A stretch of DNA of 64,000 nucleotides from positions 186,001 to 250,000 of the forward strand of contig CABFPG010000009.1 in the NCBI GenBank assembly GCA_902141825.1, given 5' to 3'. The position numbers were made by a program, and so were the translations under genes. Positions 37,959 to 45,636 of the stretch are shown here, piece after piece. Source of the DNA: Thalassocella blandensis. Its GTDB lineage: Bacteria > Pseudomonadota > Gammaproteobacteria > Pseudomonadales > Cellvibrionaceae. The notes under the pieces were generated by a model. It ran no database searches and was not told the DNA's origin. It was given only the letters and a program-made list of their open reading frames with translations. Positions within the stretch are counted from its first letter, which is position 1. Each line of letters opens with the position of its first letter.

Positions 37959-37979
37959 ACGCAAAGTACTTCACTTTTT
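37936..37979 (+). terminator. Terminator overlapping the end of rtcB
   Basis: AAGTACTTTGCG (37936-37947) pairs perfectly with CGCAAAGTACTT (37960-37971); the rtcB stop codon is in the loop, and TTTTT follows at 37975-37979. It lies 29 bases before the next small gene. Confidence 0.75.
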
Positions 37980-38007
37980 AATCGTATGCTAAAAAAGGAA
38001 ATTGCCT

Positions 38008-38250
38008 ATGACACAAGAAACAGGGAAACCTGTTAAACCAGGAATCCCCAAAAAATTAGAAAGACGAAATGGTCATGCCTTCCACCCGATTATGCGCAAA
38101 GGTGGACCGCACGAGAAAACCAAAAAAGCAAAACGAGCAGCGGCTAAACGCGACACTCAACGCAAGGCGAGTGAGTGGCTTAGCCGCTCTTTTTTAAACA
38201 CTTCTCTTAGCTTTTTCTTTAGATCTTTTCAAAATTCAGCCCACGACTAA
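38008..38250 (+). CDS. Small basic protein with a terminator inside its reading frame
   Basis: An 80-residue protein. The middle is strongly basic (RKGGPHEKTKKAKRAAAKR), and the last 22 residues are hydrophobic, Phe- and Ser-rich (LSFFFRSF). AAGGA precedes the ATG. A hairpin with six Ts (38173-38195) lies in the codons for EWLSRSF, so many transcripts should end inside the frame and lack a stop codon. This is the design of arfA ribosome-rescue genes, in which a non-stop message makes the product sensitive to tmRNA activity. The sequence lacks the KKGKGSY core of ArfA as I remember it, so I do not name it. It follows rtcB and may belong to the same RNA-damage response. Confidence 0.6.
   Translation: MTQETGKPVKPGIPKKLERRNGHAFHPIMRKGGPHEKTKKAKRAAAKRDTQRKASEWLSRSFLNTSLSFFFRSFQNSAHD
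38173..38195 (+). terminator. Intrinsic terminator inside the small basic gene
   Basis: GAGTGGC (38173-38179), loop TTA, GCCGCTC (38183-38189; one G-T pair), then TTTTTT (38190-38195). It lies 55 bases before the stop codon of the frame it interrupts. Confidence 0.7.
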
Positions 38251-38391
38251 TTTTCAATTAATTCGCAAAGCTAAATTTTGTAAAAATGACATTCCTTTTA
38301 GAATCAATTTGCACTAAATCAATGCACGAAAAGTCTCCAAGGACAAGCGCGTTCTTGCACTTGGTTCCACGGCTTGCTCTGTGTACGCCAT

Positions 38392-38520
38392 ATGAGCGAT
38401 CAGAGTACGACCGATATCAATAAAACAATATACTTTATTCAGCCAAAAGACTTTTTTATCGCCACAGATGAAATCAGCTTTGATAAAATCTATTTCTATT
38501 TACAGTCCAAATATTTTTAG
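38392..38520 (+). CDS. Possible 42-residue ORF upstream of the effector-like genes
   Basis: A frame from ATG 38392 to TAG 38518-38520 that ends seven bases before the next gene, in another frame. The product (MSDQSTTDINKTIYFIQPKD...) is not recognised and there is no clear ribosome site. It may be a real small gene, or the N-terminal end of the following gene separated by a frameshift. The stretch 38320-38400 is GC-richer than its flanks and could be a gene remnant. Confidence 0.25.
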   Translation: MSDQSTTDINKTIYFIQPKDFFIATDEISFDKIYFYLQSKYF

Positions 38521-38527
38521 ATAATAG

Positions 38528-39229
38528 ATGTTTAATATGCATAACAAAATTACTACTGTGGTTGATGTTTATGGGCGAAGTTATCAGTTACTCACTCAGT
38601 CTTCAGCGGAGCCTCATCCATTGGCTAAACAGGTTATGGTACGTTTCCAGGATGAAGCCAAGTCTATTTTACGCAAATTTGATTTAAACAGTTTTACCTG
38701 GCGCAGCCTTCTTCATACCCTGCATTTTGGTATTCACTCTTATCAAGCACGAGACGAGAAATACTTGATCGATATTCTCGCGAAGGATCTGTATCAGTCG
38801 AGGTTTAAGATCTTTGAATTGAAAAACATCGAGCAAGTCACTGCCAACACATCCAATGGCAAGCTGTATTCTTTTGTTCGCGGACCTGAAATTAAAATGC
38901 AGGCGAATCATGCAAATGTTTACAGCATAAAAACAAACGATCATATCGATAAGATAATGCTTGAGATAGATAAGAGTAATGAGTTCTGGAGCAAAGTGTT
39001 AGTAAAAAACAAGCTGCAAAAGCCGGAGCAACATTACGAAGCAAGAGCTCAGGTATATAACGCTCTTCATTCTGGGGATCTCTTGATTTATGAGCGACGT
39101 CAGGGGCAAAAATACCTGAAGTCAAACAGAGTTGAAGAAGTAATGGATTCGGCGCCAGTGACCCTGGGGCCCCACACCGGCAAGGAGGACGCCATTACCA
39201 AGAAGTTTACTTTCGCTTTTTCCTGCTAG
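38528..39229 (+). CDS. Unrecognised 233-residue cytoplasmic protein next to the hydrolase gene
   Basis: No signal peptide or membrane segment. I do not recognise the family. The N-terminal third is mixed helical and ends LLHTLHFGIHSYQARDEKY; the C-terminal third contains LLIYERRQGQKYLKS and the small PVTLGPHTGKEDA motif. Base use is AT-richer than the upstream operons, like the next two genes, which suggests a shared origin. From position (97 bases before a large cell-wall hydrolase without signal peptide) it could be a delivery adaptor or loader, but nothing in the sequence proves that. No good ribosome site is seen before ATG 38528; ATG 38537 is an alternative. Confidence 0.55.
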   Translation: MFNMHNKITTVVDVYGRSYQLLTQSSAEPHPLAKQVMVRFQDEAKSILRKFDLNSFTWRSLLHTLHFGIHSYQARDEKYLIDILAKDLYQSRFKIFELKNIEQVTANTSNGKLYSFVRGPEIKMQANHANVYSIKTNDHIDKIMLEIDKSNEFWSKVLVKNKLQKPEQHYEARAQVYNALHSGDLLIYERRQGQKYLKSNRVEEVMDSAPVTLGPHTGKEDAITKKFTFAFSC

Positions 39230-39325
39230 AGAGCTGGCAGCTTTTCTTCCATCGTTTTTTATTGACATTAACGCAACGTTCACAATAAAAAATTTTAAAT
39301 TTCAATTCACATTAAGATGTAAACT

Positions 39326-42300
39326 ATGGGATATGTAACGTTTCCTTTCAAGGCAGATGATATAGACGATTGTCTCTCTCTCGTAAACTTCGACGAAGGT
39401 GGATACGCACTGGGTTCAAATTCCTTTTGGCACGGGGGAATCCATTTAAGCTTATCTGAAAACACTCAAGCTATTATTTGTCCTGCAGATGGCCATATTG
39501 TTGCACACAGGACAATGAAAAAGAGAACTAAAGGCAAATGTTCAGTTGAAATTGACGATCAAGGTAATAAGATTTCGCACGAGAAGGATGAAGACATTGA
39601 CTCCTCGTTCAGTTTTGTACTGACCAAACATTCCTTAATCACACCAAACGAAGAGTCCATCAATTATTTTATATTGCACATGCATTTGTTGTGCTATGAA
39701 AACTATACCGACCAGCACAAGGCGAATCCTCCCAGTTATTTGCACGGAAACGTTCAACACTTTGTCAACAAAAGTGAAGACGATGGCGGTTCACTAGTAG
39801 GAAAAGGCGTTAATCTGCGTGCAGCGCCGCACTCTAAACAGAACAATGTGCTTACTGTAGTTCCCGCTGATACGGAATTTTTATTTAAGACAGCCGGTCT
39901 TTATGATCACCAAACTCCTGCTGGATACCAAGAAATTGTAATTCCAAATCCAAAATGCTTTTCGATCGAAAACGCATCTGTTCCAATGGGTTTCAGGCAA
40001 GGGGTGTTACGTCTATTGCCCGACGCACCTTACTACAATGAACATGGTCTGCTTTACAAAGCAAAAATCGTCCGCGCGCAGGATGGGCGAATGGGAGTTC
40101 CACTTTTTGTTGGTGGATATCATGTCGGTGATTTACAGATTGGCCAGGAAATTTATCTCTTTGAAGAACCCTCTTGCGAAGGTGAATTTTCAATAATTCT
40201 CGATAATATTACCCATGTGATTGATGTAGACGCAGACGGGGAGATCACCTGGAATAGCGTGATTGATGCCATTTACAACAGCAGCAATCTTTATACGCCC
40301 GATAGTGATGACATCATCCCTTTGGCAGATGTTCTGTGTGAAATGAATTTAGATGTAGAGAACGAGTCGGTAACAGCCCATATTAAAGTTCGCGGGGCTG
40401 ATATTTCAGGTAAAACAGGTCAGGTAGCCTTAATACCGGAAAAATTATACAACTTTACAGTCAATACTTTTGAAGACAACCAGTGTGGGATACCTGCGTA
40501 TGACACGCAATCCGATGCCCATTTAATCAACATTCCTTTTGCAACAAAAATTTCCCTGGTAAATGGTGTTACCGTCCAGGAACTGATCCAGGAAACTAAG
40601 CAGGCAATAAAGCCTCTCACCTTACAGCAAGCGTCGGAAGGCTTTATGTATTGTGGAAAAGGCTACGTGAAACGTGTTATCAATGAGCTGACAGGAACAT
40701 TTGATAAAGTCCAGACGTTTGATCCCCCTATAGAAGTTTCCAGCGGTGAAGTCATTGGGTTTCCCGGAGATCATATCCAGCAGAATTCCGTACACATGGA
40801 GCTTTGGCTAGAGTCTATCGATTTTTTTAGTAACAACAAAGCTGACAAACTGCTGGAACCTTTCGTGAGTTTACCTGCAGGCATGAAAGCAAAAACGATG
40901 AAGGTTGAGAAGCGTAAAGGAAAAACCGTTGAGCTGACTATCCCGGCGAAAACTCGACTTAAGTCTTTGAGTATGACCACGGCGGAAAAATCTGAAGACG
41001 CGGATTTAAGGAAAATTCAATTTGACGGCAAAGCTTATTATACCAAGCGTGCCAATCTAGGTAGCTGGAAAGCAAAAATCAAACGCTACGTGCTCAGCAC
41101 AACAGAAGATAAAGTGATTTCTGCGTATGATGCGCACCCAACCTTACAAACGGAGTTTGTCAGCTATGAAGATGGTGAGCTTCCAAGCGCACTCGATCTC
41201 AAAGAAATTCCACCAGTCACCGTCATCAACGAAAAAAATTACTATCCAGTCCAGGTAGCATCTTCTACAAAGGAAAACTCAAGTGAAAGTGCTACCAGTC
41301 AGAACTATTTCATACCGGAAAAAGATCTTGACGCACTGCGATTAAATTTTTACGACTGGCAGCGTTTTTTCACAAAAGAGTTAGCCGCAGATCTTGGTAT
41401 TGAAGCAAGTGGAAAATTTGAATCCATAGACGACATCAAAAATGCGGTATCGCAAAAATACCAGCAAGCGTGTGACAGCGATAAAATGGAAGCCCAACCG
41501 GCTTACCAAAAACAACATCCATTGAGCCATCTGCTTATCGAAGCTGGAAACGACTGGAGCAAAGCCTATAAAAAGGAATCTAACTGGAAGCCGGAAGTGA
41601 TAGATCACATATGGAAACAAGGTCAAGTCAGCTCCTTGGAAGAAGAGATGGGAATGACCAAAGATAAGCTGGAAAAAGTGTTCGATCAAACCATACAGCC
41701 TTATGTCGATGGCATCAGTTTTTATGATGAGATTCAAGGGAAAGTGTGTAATCTGCCAGATAAATCTGCAGTGTGGCATGCTCACCCTATTCGCTTTTTA
41801 GATCACATCGCCAGGTTTTATAACAGCGGTCGAGCTCCCTGGATGGAAATTGCCTGTGCGGAAGCGGTTAGAGCAAAAGGTTGTGTCGAAGGGAAAGAAC
41901 CATTGCTCTCCATGGCAACTGCGTATCTTCGTTTCACCGGGAATACTGCGTCTCCCGATGATGACGAAAGCGGCCAGTGGTGCGCAGCTTTTCTTTCATG
42001 GTGTATCGATAAAGCCGGATTTACAGTAGCGCCACAAAAATGGAAAAGAGCAAACTCTCAGCAATTTAGGTTGCTACCGGAGACATTCAAAAAGATTGAT
42101 CAGCCAATCTATGGTGCACTCGCGGTCTATACTAAACATACTGATTCAAGCCGAGGTCACATCGGCTTTGTTTACGGAAAAACACAGAATGGCAAACTAA
42201 TCTTGCTGGGAGGAAATCAGCAAGACATGATACGTTGCTCCGCCTATGGCATGAAAACGAAAAGCAAGTTCTTTAACGGCTATTATGTTCCCATTGACTA

Positions 42301-42418
42301 CAAAGTAAGCGCTGCTGACTATCTTACGCCTGATGATGTAAACTACAAAAACTCAGAAGACGCGAATAACAATATAGGAATCACAACCACGGGTGAAGAT
42401 AATGACAAAACGAACTAA
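39326..42418 (+). CDS. Large cell-wall hydrolase-like protein: split M23-like, SH3-like and NlpC/P60-like (TIGR02594-type) parts
   Basis: A 1030-residue protein without a signal peptide. Residues 25-125 look like the first half of an M23 (LytM) peptidase: WHGGIH (His36, with His40 at the place of the usual Asp), PADGHIVAH and ILHMHL. An SH3-like part follows (VNLRAAPHS, about 158-215). The second half of an M23 fold seems to appear only at about 470-495 (GEVIGFPGD, VHMELW). The C-terminal 190 residues are NlpC/P60-like of the TIGR02594 type: Cys886 in GQWCAAFLSWC, His945 in SRGHIGFVYG and LLGGNQQD. It could cut peptidoglycan as a contact-delivered toxin. The lipoprotein gene overlaps its end by 17 bases. 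Confidence 0.65.
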   Translation: MGYVTFPFKADDIDDCLSLVNFDEGGYALGSNSFWHGGIHLSLSENTQAIICPADGHIVAHRTMKKRTKGKCSVEIDDQGNKISHEKDEDIDSSFSFVLTKHSLITPNEESINYFILHMHLLCYENYTDQHKANPPSYLHGNVQHFVNKSEDDGGSLVGKGVNLRAAPHSKQNNVLTVVPADTEFLFKTAGLYDHQTPAGYQEIVIPNPKCFSIENASVPMGFRQGVLRLLPDAPYYNEHGLLYKAKIVRAQDGRMGVPLFVGGYHVGDLQIGQEIYLFEEPSCEGEFSIILDNITHVIDVDADGEITWNSVIDAIYNSSNLYTPDSDDIIPLADVLCEMNLDVENESVTAHIKVRGADISGKTGQVALIPEKLYNFTVNTFEDNQCGIPAYDTQSDAHLINIPFATKISLVNGVTVQELIQETKQAIKPLTLQQASEGFMYCGKGYVKRVINELTGTFDKVQTFDPPIEVSSGEVIGFPGDHIQQNSVHMELWLESIDFFSNNKADKLLEPFVSLPAGMKAKTMKVEKRKGKTVELTIPAKTRLKSLSMTTAEKSEDADLRKIQFDGKAYYTKRANLGSWKAKIKRYVLSTTEDKVISAYDAHPTLQTEFVSYEDGELPSALDLKEIPPVTVINEKNYYPVQVASSTKENSSESATSQNYFIPEKDLDALRLNFYDWQRFFTKELAADLGIEASGKFESIDDIKNAVSQKYQQACDSDKMEAQPAYQKQHPLSHLLIEAGNDWSKAYKKESNWKPEVIDHIWKQGQVSSLEEEMGMTKDKLEKVFDQTIQPYVDGISFYDEIQGKVCNLPDKSAVWHAHPIRFLDHIARFYNSGRAPWMEIACAEAVRAKGCVEGKEPLLSMATAYLRFTGNTASPDDDESGQWCAAFLSWCIDKAGFTVAPQKWKRANSQQFRLLPETFKKIDQPIYGALAVYTKHTDSSRGHIGFVYGKTQNGKLILLGGNQQDMIRCSAYGMKTKSKFFNGYYVPIDYKVSAADYLTPDDVNYKNSEDANNNIGITTTGEDNDKTN

Positions 42419-42959
42419 GCTACTGCAAATTACTTTTTTCCTCGCGTGCTTGAACAGTTGTGATGCATCCAATACGTCTGATGATAAAAGTACAGGCAGT
42501 GCCTCTAGCACACATGAAGCCAAAACCCAGCAGCCGGCTGCAGATATAACGCCAGTAAAAGCTCCCGTTCAGGCAGTTAAACAAGAACGTAATGGTGCCT
42601 GCTTAACAGAGGCTGACCTGCCCCAGATCGATACTTTTATGCAAAAGTGGAAAGCGGCTGGTGAGGAAAATGAACTAGAAGTAATTTTTACTTTCGTTAA
42701 CTTTCCATTACTAGACAGCTATCACGACGATCAGGTCACAGAAGATAATTTTATTGATCTTGATTACTTAGATGCCTTCGACGATGAGCTTAATGGCAGT
42801 TATCATATCACCAAGGGTTTAAGCGAGAACACGCACTTCAAATGCAAACTTTATAAAATTGAAGCACGTTCAGAACCCGAAGCTGATCCTCGATTTATTT
42901 ATTTCCTAGGTTATAAAAATGGAAAAATCATGATCATGGATTTCACCGACTTCGGTTAA
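42402..42959 (+). CDS. Lipoprotein, possible immunity partner of the hydrolase
   Basis: A 185-residue predicted lipoprotein: basic start, hydrophobic stretch and a lipobox-like LNSC, then a low-complexity Ser/Thr/Ala linker and an acidic C-terminal domain (about 70-185; DLPQIDTFMQKW, NFIDLDYLDAFDDE). The ATG at 42402 lies inside the last codons of the upstream gene, so translation is coupled. A periplasm-facing lipoprotein coded right behind a cell-wall hydrolase is the usual place for an immunity protein; this role is inferred. No family is recognised. Confidence 0.6.
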   Translation: MTKRTKLLQITFFLACLNSCDASNTSDDKSTGSASSTHEAKTQQPAADITPVKAPVQAVKQERNGACLTEADLPQIDTFMQKWKAAGEENELEVIFTFVNFPLLDSYHDDQVTEDNFIDLDYLDAFDDELNGSYHITKGLSENTHFKCKLYKIEARSEPEADPRFIYFLGYKNGKIMIMDFTDFG

Positions 42960-43046
42960 GACCACATTGTTTTCTGCCTCACAATGTCGGGCATAAATGT
43001 TTGATTGCCGCAGAATGAAAATTTCATTGTTTGCAAGGTGTACTTT

Positions 43047-43074
43047 CAAAGTATAGTTTGCAAAGTATAGTTTG
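43047..43074. repeat. Tandem 14-base direct repeat
   Basis: Two exact, adjacent copies of CAAAGTATAGTTTG. They lie in the 189-base spacer between the lipoprotein gene and the S41 protease gene, at the edge of the AT-rich insert. Confidence 0.8.
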
Positions 43075-43080
43075 GATTAA

Positions 43081-43139
43081 TGTAGCTCGTTTTTTGCCAA
43101 GAATAATTTTAATCCTCGCAAGGCATTGCGCGAGCTACA
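43081..43139. repeat. Inverted repeat with a 41-base loop
   Basis: TGTAGCTCG (43081-43089) and CGAGCTACA (43131-43139), directly after the tandem repeat. It might be a remnant of a small non-autonomous element or a junction mark of the insert. Confidence 0.5.
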
Positions 43140-43148
43140 CTGCACACA

Positions 43149-44726
43149 TTACGGCTGCAACACCATATTTTCTAAATACGCCTTTCGACCTTGTATTGGC
43201 GCTACCTCATCAAAAGACGTGTTTGCTTTTGCTCGTTTGTTTTTCGTAGCGGCTGCATCAGGCACTGCCGGGCACGTGCCGGCAGCGCGCAACTGCAATG
43301 CGGCGGCAAACAACCCTTCTTCCGGGTCGCCCAGTTGTTTTGAAAAATCATCTTCGACATAGCAACCCGGCAAAACAACACCTTTTGCAGCAGGCTCATT
43401 TTGTGGCGAAAAGCCGTTGGCATAGTCACCAAACCCATCGTTATTTACACCGGCAAATTGAATGGAAAAATAAGTTGTCCCACAGTTGTCAGTCGGATAA
43501 AAGCCGTAAGGTTTACCACAGGTAGTGCTGCCAATTAAATATACATCTATTCCAGCACCACGCAGCCCGTTAATGATCGCTTCGCTGGCGGAGCAAGTAT
43601 CTTCCGTCGCCAGGATATAAACTCGCGGCAAAAACAATTGTGTTAACTGAGTGCCTGCGGCTAAGTCATCAGTGAAACCCTGTGCGCGCTTTAAAAAAGG
43701 CACCGCTTGCAGTGGTTGCCCCGTGACCGGGTTTCTATTGGGGTATTTATCGTTAAATTGCTGCTTATAAAAATCAAGATCCTTTGTCACATCCTCCCCG
43801 GCAATCATAAATCCCACTTCAGCAGCGATCGCCAATAAACCGCCACCGTTATATCGTAAATCCAACACCAGATCCTCAACATCCAACAGCATCGAGAATG
43901 CTGTGTTCAATGCTGCTTCTGCAGGATAGTTGTGCGAATTAAAATGGATGTAACCAACTTTACCGGAATCCGTTTCCACCACGCGCGTATATTTAACGGG
44001 AATTTCGGTAATACTGGCAGACTCCAGCTCTACGCTAAGCGTCTCATCGTCATAACTTTTAAAAACAAATTTATGACGCTCACCTTGCTCTTCGGGGGAT
44101 ATACCTCGATTTAACACATCGACATTACTGCCATAAATCAGGTCTTCATCATCAATACTTTGTATTGCCATACCACGCATAACACCGGCTAAATCGGCTG
44201 GAGAGCCCGGCACTACATCATATACTCGCACTTCGCGAGGTGCGGAGGACTGGATAAAGGCGAGTTGCATCCCATATCCGAATGACACGCCCGAAACAGA
44301 ATTGGTGAGGTACTCAAAAGTATCCACGGTGAAATGAAAGTCATCCTTATTTGTTCCAGAAGCCGTGGTCTCGGTGGTTTTTAATCGGTCAAAATACTCC
44401 TGCGGCTCATGGAGGTAAGGGTCTGAATCGTCCACTTCATCGTACCAGAGATACAATTCATTGACCCAGGAACGCAGCCAGAAGTTCTCATCGAAATAGT
44501 CGCCCGCCTCATCGGGGTAAGGCTGATAATTATTGAAAGGGTCATTGCCAGTGCGAGGGACTTCACACAGATCTTTATAATAATCCGATGCGTAGTACAC
44601 GCCCTCTTCCCAGATATACAGCGCCTCTTCATTTTCAGGAATGGGAATGTCACTATCGTTCCCGCTGCCACCACAAGCATTCAACAGGCACGCGACCAGG
44701 CCCGTGCACAACAGCTTCTTCTTCAT
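43149..44726 (-). CDS. S41-family C-terminal-processing protease-like lipoprotein
   Basis: A 525-residue lipoprotein (lipobox LLNAC, Cys18). An N-terminal helical region (WLRSWVNELYLWYDEV) precedes a PDZ domain (about 155-245; VVPGSPADLAGVMRGM) and the S41 core: YIHFNSHN, DLVLDLRYNGGG, nucleophile region TCSASE (Ser379/381) and the general-base Lys405 in TTCGKPYG. The C-terminal part contains more cysteines than usual, probably disulfide-bonded. It is a periplasmic or surface protease of the type common in Cellvibrio-like bacteria. The gene is alone on its strand, with the DUF4265 gene upstream. Confidence 0.85.
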   Translation of the reverse strand: MKKKLLCTGLVACLLNACGGSGNDSDIPIPENEEALYIWEEGVYYASDYYKDLCEVPRTGNDPFNNYQPYPDEAGDYFDENFWLRSWVNELYLWYDEVDDSDPYLHEPQEYFDRLKTTETTASGTNKDDFHFTVDTFEYLTNSVSGVSFGYGMQLAFIQSSAPREVRVYDVVPGSPADLAGVMRGMAIQSIDDEDLIYGSNVDVLNRGISPEEQGERHKFVFKSYDDETLSVELESASITEIPVKYTRVVETDSGKVGYIHFNSHNYPAEAALNTAFSMLLDVEDLVLDLRYNGGGLLAIAAEVGFMIAGEDVTKDLDFYKQQFNDKYPNRNPVTGQPLQAVPFLKRAQGFTDDLAAGTQLTQLFLPRVYILATEDTCSASEAIINGLRGAGIDVYLIGSTTCGKPYGFYPTDNCGTTYFSIQFAGVNNDGFGDYANGFSPQNEPAAKGVVLPGCYVEDDFSKQLGDPEEGLFAAALQLRAAGTCPAVPDAAATKNKRAKANTSFDEVAPIQGRKAYLENMVLQP

Positions 44727-44842
44727 AATGTTTTACCTGTCTGCATCATCCGTGAAAGGTCTTTCCTGTGCCGTCATCTTTCAGCTGACAACCTAATTGA
44801 CACATAATTCAAGTATAGCCAGAGCAACGCAGCACTTGCGAA

Positions 44843-45325
44843 TTATTGCGGTGCCAGTATGTCGTTCCACCAGTTTAGGGGCGTCTGACCGTCTTTGGGG
44901 TCATAGACATTACCGTAGAACCAGGCACTTTCGGTTTCATCCCCTACGTGGTCCTTCAAAGTCTCTTCAATTTTGGCAAATCCGCAACTTACATGAATAC
45001 TGAATACCAGCATCCGCTCGTTCTCAAAATCGTGTTGACCGCCAAGTTTTTCGATAATCGGCGCTAAATCCTGCGCAATTTCGGAAATATCCTGTTTCGC
45101 GATGACACGTATACATAGATTACCGGAGCGGCGCACAAGTTCAAATGACTGATCCTTGGTATTAAGCTTGATAACGTCGCCACTGGCAATACCCTGCACG
45201 AAACAAGGGGATTTCACCAACTGACAACTGTCATCTTCCAATACATTGACCGGCAGTCGCTCTACTACCGGCGCACCATCGGGTCGGTATCCTGCAAATA
45301 ATTCAATAACTTGTAATGCTGACAT
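44843..45325 (-). CDS. DUF4265-like protein
   Basis: A 160-residue soluble protein. The order of blocks (VERLPVNVLEDDSCQLVKSPCFVQGIASGDVI, then a beta-alpha domain, ending WFYGNVYDPKDGQTPLNWW) fits DUF4265 proteins, whose function is unknown and which often occur next to toxin or immunity genes. GGAA stands eight bases before the ATG. It is 116 bases from the S41 protease gene on the same strand. Confidence 0.6.
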   Translation of the reverse strand: MSALQVIELFAGYRPDGAPVVERLPVNVLEDDSCQLVKSPCFVQGIASGDVIKLNTKDQSFELVRRSGNLCIRVIAKQDISEIAQDLAPIIEKLGGQHDFENERMLVFSIHVSCGFAKIEETLKDHVGDETESAWFYGNVYDPKDGQTPLNWWNDILAPQ

Positions 45326-45636
45326 AAAAATATTCCAGTAAAAGCCTATACATCGTTGTAACGCCCGCTATTTCCAGCCGATATACGTTAAGGAACTTCT
45401 TTTGCATTGCATGAGTGGCTTCCTCAGCGTCATGCTTGCACAACCCACCTCAACGCAAACTGAGCGTCTGAAAGCAAGCCGTTAACGAAATCCGATACCG
45501 GAGCGTAGTAACGAGGTAAAATACGAAAGTTTAAACGTATTCGCTTAGCCAGGTAAAACGCGCTAGGTAAAATACCCCAAATTGACTACGCTTTTTGAAT
45601 TACAGAGCTTAATAAGACCTATAAAGGAGAGATTGA
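45326..45636. other. Non-coding spacer with a short repeated motif
   Basis: This 311-base divergent spacer holds three copies of AGGTAAAA (about 45514, 45551 and 45565), two of them followed by TAC. It must carry the promoters of the DUF4265 and M48 genes; I could not assign them. Confidence 0.45.
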
